A stretch of DNA of 21,143 nt, taken from positions 1-21,143 of the forward strand of contig JBAWYD010000034.1 in NCBI GenBank assembly GCA_037143735.1, in the 5' to 3' direction. Both the position numbers and the translations under genes were made by a program. Of this stretch, positions 14,025 through 21,143 are shown in pieces. The DNA is from JAPLJQ01 sp037143735 (lineage in GTDB: Bacteria; Desulfobacterota; Syntrophia; Syntrophales; UBA2185). Position 1 is the stretch's first letter, and each line of letters opens with the position of its first letter. The notes beneath the pieces were generated by a model, which ran no database searches, was not told the DNA's origin, and saw only the letters and a list, made by a program, of their open reading frames with translations.

Positions 14025-15437
14025 ATGATTAAAAAAGTTAAAAAAGCTGTTCAAAAATATGGCATGCTCGACATGGGGGATCGGGTCATCGTGGCTGTTT
14101 CCGGTGGAAAGGATTCCATGGCCCTGCTGAAGGTTCTCGATATGATTTCCGGCGAATACAGACTTACGTTGATCGCGGCGCACCTTAATCACGGGATTCG
14201 GGGGGATGATGCTGATCGGGAAGAAACGTTTGTAAGGCAATTCAGCCATACTATGGGCATTGAATTTGAGAGCAGGAAAATTCATGTTCCCTCTCTGAAA
14301 AGGGGGGCTGGAAAATCAACAGAGGATATCGGGAGAGAAGAAAGGTACCGTTTTCTGAGTTACGCTGCACAGACATATGGGGCTCAAAAGATCGCTCTGG
14401 GACATCATCTGCATGATCAGGCAGAAACGGTAATCATGAATTTATTAAGAGGAAGCGGAGCGGATGGTTTGAAAGGAATGTTGCCCGTAAGGGACAGCAT
14501 GTTTATCAGGCCGCTTCTTTTCGTAAGGAAAGAGGAAGTTAGTGCATTCATCGAAGAGCATCAGGTCCCTTACATGACGGACTCATCGAATGACAGCAAT
14601 ATTTATCTGAGAAACAGGATCAGGCACAGTCTCATACCGGCGTTGAAGAAGGAATTTAATCCTCGCCTGGAAGAAAATCTGAGCATCATGGCCGAAATAT
14701 TTCGTCTCGAAAATGATTACATGAAAACGGTGACCGGAAACCTTATTGAGAACGCCTGTTTACATTTATCTGGTGAACAAATAAAAATTAAAAGATCTGA
14801 TCTCGGAAATCAACATCCTGCAATACAAAACAGGATGATAAAAAACCTTCTGGAAAAATTAAGTACGTCAGGGAAGGGTATTGGAAATGTTCATATTACA
14901 GCGGTTATTGATCTGGCTGATAGCGACATGCCCGGTGGACGGTTGAATTTGCCATCCGGAATTCATGTATGGTGCGAATATGATTGGCTGTGTTTCGGCA
15001 GACAGGATAAAAATAGCACCGGTTCCCATCCAGCCTGCCTGAATGAGAAGACGATGAATCTTTCTTATAACGTATCCATCCCCGATGCGGTAAATATTCA
15101 GGAACTGGGTGTGACCATGACGTTTGACCTGATTCAGCAACCGCAAGAAGTTGCATCAGGCCATTCGAACATTGTCTATATGGATTATGAGAAAATCATT
15201 CCGCCTCTTGTAGTAAGAACTATCAGGCCGGGAGATAGAATTCAGCCCCTGGGCATGGAAGGGACAATGAAATTAAAGTCCTATTTTATTGACAGAAAAG
15301 TGCCGAAGCGGCAGCGAGGGGAAACGATTCTTCTTGTGGATGGGAAATCCGTCGTCTGGATAGCGGGAATGAGATTGAGTGAACGCGTTAAAATTACAAA
15401 TAAATCGAGAAAATTCTTAAAGGTAGAAATAGTTTGA
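14025..15437 (+). CDS. tilS: tRNA(Ile)-lysidine synthase (TilS)
   Basis: TilS attaches lysine to C34 of the minor tRNA-Ile (CAU anticodon) using ATP, switching its decoding from AUG to AUA and its charging from Met to Ile; it is essential in most bacteria. The PP-loop SGGKDS is at residues 26-31. It is followed by AAHLNHGIRG, EERYRFLSYAA, ALGHHLHDQAETVIMNLLRGSG, IRPLLFVRKEEV and the tRNA-recognising TDSSNDSNIYLRNRIRHSLIP. The linker region and the C-terminal TilS_C domain (about 400-465; IRPGDRIQPLGMEG, LKSYFIDRKVPKRQR, VVWIAGMRLSERVKI) are complete, making this the long 470-residue type. The ATG has no good ribosome site. A 104-nt gap without an obvious terminator separates it from ftsH. Confidence 0.95.
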   Translation: MIKKVKKAVQKYGMLDMGDRVIVAVSGGKDSMALLKVLDMISGEYRLTLIAAHLNHGIRGDDADREETFVRQFSHTMGIEFESRKIHVPSLKRGAGKSTEDIGREERYRFLSYAAQTYGAQKIALGHHLHDQAETVIMNLLRGSGADGLKGMLPVRDSMFIRPLLFVRKEEVSAFIEEHQVPYMTDSSNDSNIYLRNRIRHSLIPALKKEFNPRLEENLSIMAEIFRLENDYMKTVTGNLIENACLHLSGEQIKIKRSDLGNQHPAIQNRMIKNLLEKLSTSGKGIGNVHITAVIDLADSDMPGGRLNLPSGIHVWCEYDWLCFGRQDKNSTGSHPACLNEKTMNLSYNVSIPDAVNIQELGVTMTFDLIQQPQEVASGHSNIVYMDYEKIIPPLVVRTIRPGDRIQPLGMEGTMKLKSYFIDRKVPKRQRGETILLVDGKSVVWIAGMRLSERVKITNKSRKFLKVEIV

Positions 15438-15541
15438 AATAAGTCCCATGTTATTGTAAGGGATGAAACAATCATTCCGTTGATGTGGATATACATTTTA
15501 TCGAACGGTATTAAGCCGGTTATGTAGAAGGAGTATAAATT

Positions 15542-17374
15542 TTGAATTCATTACAGAAAAATATCGCCCTCTGGCTGGTGATAAGCCTTGTATTTGTGCT
15601 GTTGTATCATCTGTTTAACCAGCCGAAGAGCACACAGGAAAATATCATCTATAGCGATTTTGTGGGCTATACGGAAAAGGGGCAGGTTGTTGATGTTACC
15701 ATCCAGGGAGAAGGTATCACGGGGAAATTGAACAACGGGAAAAATTTTAAAACTTATGCTCCGAAAGATGCTGGAATCATCACGCTGCTAAAAGACAAGG
15801 GGGTTCGGATTGCGGTAAAACCTGCCGATGACTCTCCCTGGTATATGAACGTTTTGGTTTCCTGGTTTCCCATGCTGCTCCTGATCGGCGTCTGGATATT
15901 CTTTATGCGTCAGATGCAGGCCGGCGGAGGAAAGGCCATGGCTTTCGGAAAAAGCAAAGCCAGACTTATAACGGATAAGTCAAAGAAGGTTACCTTTGCG
16001 GATGTTGCCGGGATTGATGAGGCAAAGGCCGAACTTGAAGAGATCATTGATTTCTTGAAGGACCCCAAAAAATTTACGAGGCTTGGCGCGAGAATACCCA
16101 AGGGGGTGCTCCTTGTCGGGCAGCCCGGTACAGGGAAAACGCTTCTTGCCAGGGCCATTGCCGGAGAAGCGGAGGTTCCCTTCCTGAGTATCAGCGGGTC
16201 CGACTTTGTTGAAATGTTTGTCGGAGTGGGGGCGTCCCGTGTAAGGGATCTCTTTGATCAGGGGAAAAAGAGTGCCCCCTGTATCATTTTTATTGATGAG
16301 ATCGATGCAGTAGGGAGGCATAGAGGGGCCGGCCTGGGCGGCGGACATGATGAACGGGAACAGACCTTAAATCAACTCCTTGTCGAAATGGACGGTTTCG
16401 AATCGAATGAAGGGGTTATACTCGTATCAGCAACCAACCGGCCGGATGTCCTTGATCCCGCCCTGCTGCGCCCTGGTCGATTTGACAGACAGGTTGTCGT
16501 TCCCCTGCCGGACGTCAAGGGAAGAGAAAAAATATTAGAGGTGCATACTAAAAATACTGTCCTGGCGGATGATATAGCTTTTGCCGTGATAGCCAGGGGC
16601 ACGCCGGGCTTTTCCGGCGCTGACATTGAAAATCTTGTCAATGAATCTGTGCTTTATGCAGCAAGAACGGGAAAGGATAAAGTCACCATGAGTGATTTTG
16701 AGTTTGCCAAAGACAAGGTGCTCATGGGTGCGGAAAGAAGGAGTATGGTGATCAGCGATCTGGAGAAAAAAAATACGGCGTACCATGAATCAGGTCATGT
16801 GCTCGTCGCAAGGCTGTTGCCGGGAAGCGATCCGATACACAAAGTCACGATCATCCCGAGAGGCATGGCTTTGGGAGTGACGCAACAGTTGCCTGTGGAT
16901 GAAAAACACACATATCCCAAGCAATATCTTTTAAACAATATAACCATCCTTTTAGGGGGGAGGGCGGCAGAAGAGCTGATTCTGAAAGACTTTACCACCG
17001 GATCCGGCAATGATATCGAGCGTGCGACAAACATTACCAGGAAGATGGTTTGCGAATGGGGCATGAGTGATGAAATGGGACCGCTCAGCTACGGGAAAAA
17101 AGAAGAACAGATATTTCTGGGCCGCGAATTTGCGTCCCCCCATAAGGATTACAGCGAAGCAACAGCGGAGCGCATCGATAAGGAGATATCCCGAATCGTC
17201 TCAGAACGTTATGAAATAGCAAAACGGCTTCTCTCCGATCATGTGGATGTTCTTGACCGCCTTGCCTCGGAATTGCTTGAAAAAGAGGTTTTAAATGCCA
17301 CAGAAATTGATCAGATCATCGGGATAAGTTCAGAGGAGACATGCGAAGAGAAAACTCAAGAAATTACCGCTTGA
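15542..17374 (+). CDS. ftsH: ATP-dependent zinc metalloprotease FtsH
   Basis: A membrane-anchored AAA+ protease that extracts and degrades damaged membrane proteins and selected regulators. It is 610 residues with two membrane helices (about 8-24 and 104-121) around a small periplasmic domain. The AAA module has Walker A GQPGTGKT (193-200; the usual form is GPPGTGKT), Walker B IIFIDEIDAVG and the second region of homology ATNRPDVLDPALLRPGRFDR. The protease active site is HESGH (415-419) with the third zinc ligand Asp491 in the segment GSGNDIERAT. The start codon is TTG, supported by AAGGAG at 15528-15533 with 8-nt spacing and by the family N-terminus. It leads the ftsH-folP-acpS-tsaE-lysC run. 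Confidence 0.96.
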   Translation: MNSLQKNIALWLVISLVFVLLYHLFNQPKSTQENIIYSDFVGYTEKGQVVDVTIQGEGITGKLNNGKNFKTYAPKDAGIITLLKDKGVRIAVKPADDSPWYMNVLVSWFPMLLLIGVWIFFMRQMQAGGGKAMAFGKSKARLITDKSKKVTFADVAGIDEAKAELEEIIDFLKDPKKFTRLGARIPKGVLLVGQPGTGKTLLARAIAGEAEVPFLSISGSDFVEMFVGVGASRVRDLFDQGKKSAPCIIFIDEIDAVGRHRGAGLGGGHDEREQTLNQLLVEMDGFESNEGVILVSATNRPDVLDPALLRPGRFDRQVVVPLPDVKGREKILEVHTKNTVLADDIAFAVIARGTPGFSGADIENLVNESVLYAARTGKDKVTMSDFEFAKDKVLMGAERRSMVISDLEKKNTAYHESGHVLVARLLPGSDPIHKVTIIPRGMALGVTQQLPVDEKHTYPKQYLLNNITILLGGRAAEELILKDFTTGSGNDIERATNITRKMVCEWGMSDEMGPLSYGKKEEQIFLGREFASPHKDYSEATAERIDKEISRIVSERYEIAKRLLSDHVDVLDRLASELLEKEVLNATEIDQIIGISSEETCEEKTQEITA

Positions 17375-18564
17375 GATGTCTGCACTTGAAATCGTCATTC
17401 GAAGCGGCGGAGGTCTTGAAGAAGATAGAGGTTGATCCTTACGGCATAGAAGCGATGCTGTTTAAAATGTTAAACGTTAATATTTTACTTGAAGGAGTTG
17501 AATGTAAGGTAGCGAATATCATCAAACAAGAGATGCTTTCAATTGGCGGAGATGCTGCTGTTTCGAGATATTCGGTATCATGCAGCGTAAAGGAAACGGA
17601 TGTTGTCATCATGGGAACGGTAAAACAGATTAATCGTTTTGCCGATAAAATTTCCTCCCAGCCCTTCGGTTTGGTCAACATATACAATGCCATTAAACAA
17701 CTTCTGACGAATATCGAAAAAGACCATTTTATTTTAAAGACATACCACAGGGAAATGATCATTGGAGAACGTACCCTGATCATGGGAATTTTAAACGTGA
17801 CACCGGATTCTTTTTCTGACGGCGGACGTTTCCGTTCACCGGAAGATGCCGTTAAACAGGGGCTGAAGATGGTTGAAGATGGTGCGGATATCATTGATGT
17901 AGGCGGAGAATCTTCAAGGCCCGGCGCAGAGGCCATATCCACTGAAGATGAGATGGAACGGGTCGTTCCGGTGATTAAAGCCCTGTCCATTCAAGTCCAT
18001 GTGCCCATTTCCGTTGATACCACAAAGTCGGAAGTTGCCAGAGAGGCTATCGAATACGGCGCAGAGATCGTTAACGACATCAGCGCCATGACATTCGATG
18101 ATCAGATGCCGTCTGTAATTGCTCAAACGGGAGCGGCGGTGGTTCTCATGCATATGCGTGGCAAACCCCAAGACATGCAGAAAGGGGATCTATCCTACGG
18201 ATCGATTTGTGGCGATATCATTGAATATTTGAAAAAGAAAATGGCAGATGCCCATTCATCGGGTATTCCGTTGGAGAGGGTTTTGATTGATCCGGGCTTC
18301 GGGTTCGGAAAGACAGGGGATGACAACCTGAGACTTTTGAAAAAACTATCCGAGCTCAGAATTCTTGGCAGACCGATTGTAGCAGGTGTTTCCCGAAAGG
18401 CATTCATCGGCAGGATAACCGGAGGAGAACCGTCGAATCGGGAAGAGGGCACGGCCGCTGCCGTAACCGCTGCCATCATGAATGGGGCAAATGTCGTCAG
18501 GGTACATGATGTCGGTGCGATGAAAAAGGTTGCAGCAATGGCCGATGCCATTGTCAGGGCGTAA
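17341..18564 (+). CDS. folP: Dihydropteroate synthase with long N-terminal extension (FolP)
   Basis: FolP condenses 6-hydroxymethyl-dihydropterin diphosphate with p-aminobenzoate to dihydropteroate in folate synthesis and is the sulfonamide target. The catalytic TIM barrel begins near residue 145: LIMGILNVTPDSFSDGG, ADIIDVGGESSRPGAE, PISVDTTKSEVA, EIVNDISAM, VLMHMRGKPQDMQ, VLIDPGFGFGKT, PIVAGVSRKAFIG and VVRVHDVGAMK are all intact. About 135 residues precede the barrel (VDPYGIEAMLFKMLNVNILLEG is part of it). This extension is, from memory, common in deltaproteobacterial FolP and of unknown function. The ATG at 17341 follows AGAGGAG and overlaps the end of ftsH by 34 nt, so translation is coupled. 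The total of 407 residues is well above the classic length of about 280. Confidence 0.94.
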   Translation: MRRENSRNYRLRCLHLKSSFEAAEVLKKIEVDPYGIEAMLFKMLNVNILLEGVECKVANIIKQEMLSIGGDAAVSRYSVSCSVKETDVVIMGTVKQINRFADKISSQPFGLVNIYNAIKQLLTNIEKDHFILKTYHREMIIGERTLIMGILNVTPDSFSDGGRFRSPEDAVKQGLKMVEDGADIIDVGGESSRPGAEAISTEDEMERVVPVIKALSIQVHVPISVDTTKSEVAREAIEYGAEIVNDISAMTFDDQMPSVIAQTGAAVVLMHMRGKPQDMQKGDLSYGSICGDIIEYLKKKMADAHSSGIPLERVLIDPGFGFGKTGDDNLRLLKKLSELRILGRPIVAGVSRKAFIGRITGGEPSNREEGTAAAVTAAIMNGANVVRVHDVGAMKKVAAMADAIVRA

Positions 18565-18569
18565 GTTAC

Positions 18570-18947
18570 ATGATCTACGGGGTAGGCACAGATCTGGTCG
18601 ATGTCATAAGAATTAAGAAGATCCTTGAAAAATGGGGCGACCGATTTATTGGAAAGGTATATTCGCATGATGAAATCGATTATTGTCAGAAAAAAGCTTT
18701 CCCGGCCATCCACTATGCAGCCAGATTCGCGGCGAAGGAGTCATTTCTGAAATCCCTGGGTATAGGATTGGGCATGGGGGTGGGTTTGAAGGATATCGAG
18801 CTGATCAATAATGAGCGGGGAAGCCCCCACCTGAAGCTCCACAATCGGGCAGAGGAAGTGCTTCGTGAAGCCGGGGTCACAGCCGTTCATGTCAGCCTCA
18901 CCCATACAAGGAACCATGCGAGCGCCGTTGTCATCCTTGAGAAATAA
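18570..18947 (+). CDS. acpS: Holo-[acyl-carrier-protein] synthase (AcpS)
   Basis: AcpS transfers 4'-phosphopantetheine from CoA to a serine of acyl carrier protein, activating it for fatty-acid synthesis. At 125 residues it is the usual size. The metal-binding motif GTDLVDVIRIKK is at the N-terminus. FAAKESFLKSLGIGLG holds the second metal ligand Glu and the catalytic Lys. The C-terminus HVSLTHTRNHASAVVILEK matches the family ending. It starts 5 nt after folP and ends 3 nt before tsaE. In several deltaproteobacteria, as I recall, an NAD(P)H-hydrate repair gene lies between acpS and tsaE; it is absent here. It links functionally to the pantothenate genes nearby, since CoA is its donor. Confidence 0.95.
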   Translation: MIYGVGTDLVDVIRIKKILEKWGDRFIGKVYSHDEIDYCQKKAFPAIHYAARFAAKESFLKSLGIGLGMGVGLKDIELINNERGSPHLKLHNRAEEVLREAGVTAVHVSLTHTRNHASAVVILEK

Positions 18948-18950
18948 AAC

Positions 18951-19439
18951 ATGAATCGTGTTCCGCTTTTAGTGACTCTAATCTCCAGGGACTCTGAAGA
19001 CACGTTTTTTATCGGCAGGATCATCGGGGAAAGTTTAAATGCCGGAGATATTGTTGCCCTCTCGGGCGACCTCGGGACAGGAAAGACGTACCTGACAAAG
19101 GGCATCGCCAGAGGGCTTGGCGTATCGGAACAGTATCAGATAACAAGTCCGACATTTACCCTCATTAACGAATATCCGGGCAGACTTACGCTCTACCATT
19201 TTGACCTGTATCGGTTGGAAAGTTTTCTGGACATGATAAACCTGGGATATGAGGAGTATCTTTTCGGGAAAGGCGTCAGTGTGATCGAGTGGGCTGAAAA
19301 AGCGAGTGATATTCTTCCGGATGAAACGATATTTATTTCGCTTACGCATCTTGATGAGAATACGAGAAAGATGGTGATCTCCGGCAGTGATGAAAGGTTG
19401 TTAAACATTTCAAATGCTCTTAAAAATGGAGGTTATTAA
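18951..19439 (+). CDS. tsaE: tRNA threonylcarbamoyladenosine biosynthesis ATPase (TsaE)
   Basis: TsaE is the small P-loop ATPase that works with TsaB and TsaD to regenerate the complex placing t6A at position 37 of ANN-decoding tRNAs. The 162-residue protein shows Walker A GDLGTGKTYLTKGIARGLG, the family signature SPTFTLINEY, YHFDLYRL and the Walker-B-like VIEWAEKA. All expected motifs are present. The start lies 3 nt after the acpS stop. TsaB and TsaD are not in the window. It completes a set of three anticodon-region modification genes here (with miaA and tilS). Confidence 0.95.
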   Translation: MNRVPLLVTLISRDSEDTFFIGRIIGESLNAGDIVALSGDLGTGKTYLTKGIARGLGVSEQYQITSPTFTLINEYPGRLTLYHFDLYRLESFLDMINLGYEEYLFGKGVSVIEWAEKASDILPDETIFISLTHLDENTRKMVISGSDERLLNISNALKNGGY

Positions 19440-19442
19440 CAG

Positions 19443-20663
19443 ATGGGCCTTGTCGTGCAAAAATATGGCGGCACGTCGGTAGCCGATCTCGGAAGGATCG
19501 AGAATGTTGCAAAGAGGATCATCATGACCAGGGATGCCGGTCATGACGTTGTTGTCGTATTATCGGCAATGGCGGGTGAGACGGACAGGCTGATTCAACT
19601 GGCACATAAAATAACGGATGATCCGCAGGAAAGGGAATATGACGCTCTCATTTCCACGGGTGAACAGGTTACCGTTGCCCTGCTGTGCATTACATTAAAT
19701 AAAATGGGATACCGGGCAAAATCGTTCCTGGGTTTTCAGGTAAAAATCCTGACGGATCAGGCATACAAGAAGGCCAGGATCATTAAAATTGACACAGAGG
19801 TAATCAGGCGGGAGCTTCAGGAGGGTGTTATTGTTGTCGTTGCAGGGTTTCAGGGCGTTGATCAGGAAAACAATATCACGACTCTCGGGCGGGGTGGCTC
19901 CGATACGAGCGCCGTCGCTCTTGCGGCTGCACTGAAGGCAAAAGTGTGCGATATCTATACCGATGTGGATGGCATTTATACGACGGATCCCAATATCTGC
20001 GGCAAAGCGAGACGACTCGACAAGATATCCTATGACGAGATGCTTGAAATGGCGAGAACAGGAGCAAAAGTTCTTCAGCCGCGATCCGTCGAACTTGCAA
20101 AGAAGTATGAAGTGCCTGTTTATGTAAAGTCGTCTTTTTCTGACGGAGAGGGGACGCTTGTAACAAAGGAGGATGAGGAAATGGAAAAAGAAGTGGTATG
20201 CGGGGTCACATATGATCGAGACCAGGCAAAAATTACCGTGGTTCGTGTTCCCGACAGGCCTGGTATTGCAGCTCAATTGTTTACGCCGCTGGCCAATGAA
20301 AATATCGTGGTAGACATGATTATCCAGAATGCAAGCATTGACGGGTACACGGATGTCACGTTTACGGTATCGCGTAAGGAGATCAGAAATGCGCACAGGT
20401 TTGTCGAAGACATAGCGAAAGATATTGGCGCCACAAAAGTGGAAGTTGACGATGACGTTGCAAAGATATCTATCATAGGAGTCGGAATGGTAAGTCATTC
20501 AGGGGTGGCTGCAAAAATGTTTTCAACGCTTGCAAAGGAAGGAATCAATATCCTGATGATCAGCACCTCGGAAATAAAAATATCCTGTGTGGTCCAGGCC
20601 AAATACACGGAACTTGCCGTTTCCGCGCTTCATGATGCCTTCGGGTTGGATAAAAAGTCATAA
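19443..20663 (+). CDS. lysC: Aspartate kinase with two ACT domains (LysC)
   Basis: LysC phosphorylates aspartate, opening the lysine, threonine, methionine and diaminopimelate pathways. The 406-residue protein has the kinase N-terminus VVQKYGGTSVADLGRI, STGEQVTVALL, the GRGGSDTSAVALAAAL loop, IYTDVDGIYTTDP and MARTGAKVLQPRSVELA. These are followed by two C-terminal ACT domains (about 265-330 and 345-405) that bind feedback effectors. Length and layout match the monofunctional alpha/beta aspartokinases of Bacillus subtilis (II) and Corynebacterium. GGAGG lies 11 nt before the ATG. An internal start at codon 247 is described separately. It follows tsaE by 3 nt and precedes a ComEA-like gene by 11 nt. 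Confidence 0.96.
   Translation: MGLVVQKYGGTSVADLGRIENVAKRIIMTRDAGHDVVVVLSAMAGETDRLIQLAHKITDDPQEREYDALISTGEQVTVALLCITLNKMGYRAKSFLGFQVKILTDQAYKKARIIKIDTEVIRRELQEGVIVVVAGFQGVDQENNITTLGRGGSDTSAVALAAALKAKVCDIYTDVDGIYTTDPNICGKARRLDKISYDEMLEMARTGAKVLQPRSVELAKKYEVPVYVKSSFSDGEGTLVTKEDEEMEKEVVCGVTYDRDQAKITVVRVPDRPGIAAQLFTPLANENIVVDMIIQNASIDGYTDVTFTVSRKEIRNAHRFVEDIAKDIGATKVEVDDDVAKISIIGVGMVSHSGVAAKMFSTLAKEGINILMISTSEIKISCVVQAKYTELAVSALHDAFGLDKKS
20166..20183 (+). promoter_or_regulatory. Internal ribosome-binding site and in-frame ATG for a LysC beta subunit
   Basis: Inside lysC, AAGGAGG (20166-20172) is followed after 8 nt by an in-frame ATG (20181-20183, codon 247). Initiation here would give a 160-residue protein made only of the two ACT domains (20181-20663). 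In Bacillus subtilis aspartokinase II and Corynebacterium LysC a beta subunit of very similar size starts at almost the same codon from an internal ribosome site. This site is stronger than the one for full-length LysC, which has GGAGG at a longer spacing. Confidence 0.7.
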
Positions 20664-20674
20664 ATTATAAGATC

Positions 20675-21143
20675 ATGCACATTACGGAAAAACAGCTTGA
20701 AGGGGCCGTCATCCTGGTTGTATTTACCCTGATTGCCTACTTTTCCGTCTATTTGTTTTCATCGTATCAAAACCATCCTCATGCCATTTTAATACACGGT
20801 GATAAAAAAGCCGGACCGGTTATTGTTGAGATCGCCGGTGATACCCGTTTTAACGGCATCTATTTTTTGCAAGAGAAATCAAGCGTATCGGATGCGCTGA
20901 AGACCGCCGGTATCGTTGATGCGGGCATTTTGGATAGAGAAATCCTGGACACGGAGCTATCAACGGGTAAAAGCATTGAAATCAAACCAGGAGGGCGTCC
21001 GGACATCACGGAAATGAGCGGCGCAACTAAATTGATGCTCGATATTCCCATCGATCTTAATCAGGCCAGCTCCCGTGATTTAATATTGGTTCCCGGTATA
21101 GGAGAAAAGACTGCGGCGCAGATTATATCTTTCAGGAGAACGA
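20675..21143 (+). CDS. ComEA-like helix-hairpin-helix protein, partial at right edge
   Basis: The first 156 residues of a protein that runs off the window; the frame is open to the end. A short cytoplasmic N-terminus and one membrane helix (about 11-30) are followed by an SLBB/soluble-ligand-binding-like domain (about 47-105; VIVEIAGDTRFNGIYF, VSDALKTAGI). After it comes a helix-hairpin-helix motif IDLNQASSRDLILVPGIGEKTAAQI (given as IDLNQASSRDLILVPG and GIGEKTAAQI) near 126-150. This domain order is that of ComEA-type DNA-uptake proteins, membrane-anchored double-strand DNA binders. Alternatively it is a HhH protein of unrelated role. The ATG at 20675 lies 11 nt after lysC, with no strong ribosome site. 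Confidence 0.75.
   Translation, partial: MHITEKQLEGAVILVVFTLIAYFSVYLFSSYQNHPHAILIHGDKKAGPVIVEIAGDTRFNGIYFLQEKSSVSDALKTAGIVDAGILDREILDTELSTGKSIEIKPGGRPDITEMSGATKLMLDIPIDLNQASSRDLILVPGIGEKTAAQIISFRRT

Noticed and set aside
19695..20498. 267-codon open frame on the minus strand opposite lysC
   Set aside because: It is a shadow of lysC with Cys/His-rich, low-plausibility composition.
1..21143. CRISPR array, prophage or insertion sequence
   Set aside because: No regularly spaced repeats, phage genes, integrase or transposase were seen in the window.

Overview
The window reads as a chromosomal segment of a Gram-negative, probably anaerobic bacterium of the former Deltaproteobacteria (Desulfobacterota; a Syntrophales-like lineage is my best guess). 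Reasons: the order ftsH-folP-acpS-tsaE-lysC, a dihydropteroate synthase with the long N-terminal extension common in that group, a DUF2520 dehydrogenase coupled to panB, a PpiC-type lipoprotein foldase, and an ExeA-like ATPase next to a family-5 nucleotidyltransferase. No phage, transposase, CRISPR, rRNA or tRNA gene is visible. The lineage is inferred from gene content, not computed.

Layout. (1) 1-576: a higBA toxin-antitoxin locus whose toxin is broken by a short frameshifting deletion while the antitoxin is intact. (2) 581-4573, minus strand: a GAF/PAS membrane sensor, a low-molecular-weight tyrosine phosphatase, an ExeA-like AAA ATPase and an uncharacterised nucleotidyltransferase. This looks like an accessory, envelope- or polysaccharide-related set. 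(3) 4793-8333, plus strand: leucyl aminopeptidase overlapping oppD, which overlaps oppF, a peptide import and hydrolysis operon lacking its own permease and binding protein. (4) 8367-9716, minus: a MATE exporter. (5) 9804-11956, plus: miaA and a PpiC lipoprotein. (6) 11977-13934, minus: a structured leader with an intrinsic terminator, then a DUF2520 dehydrogenase and panB (pantothenate synthesis). (7) 14025-21143, plus: tilS, then a tight run ftsH-folP-acpS-tsaE-lysC and the start of a ComEA-like helix-hairpin-helix protein cut by the window edge.

Functionally most of the window is housekeeping: tRNA anticodon-region modification (MiaA, TilS, TsaE), cofactor supply (PanB, FolP, AcpS), proteostasis (FtsH, PpiC), peptide use (PepA, OppDF) and amino-acid synthesis (LysC). 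The two most informative non-coding signals are the approximately 170-nt leader and terminator in front of the pantothenate genes (candidate riboswitch or attenuator, possibly the known 'pan' motif) and a strong internal ribosome-binding site in lysC positioned to make a separate regulatory beta subunit. I did not find evidence for an entirely new multi-gene system; the minus-strand 581-4573 block is the least understood part.
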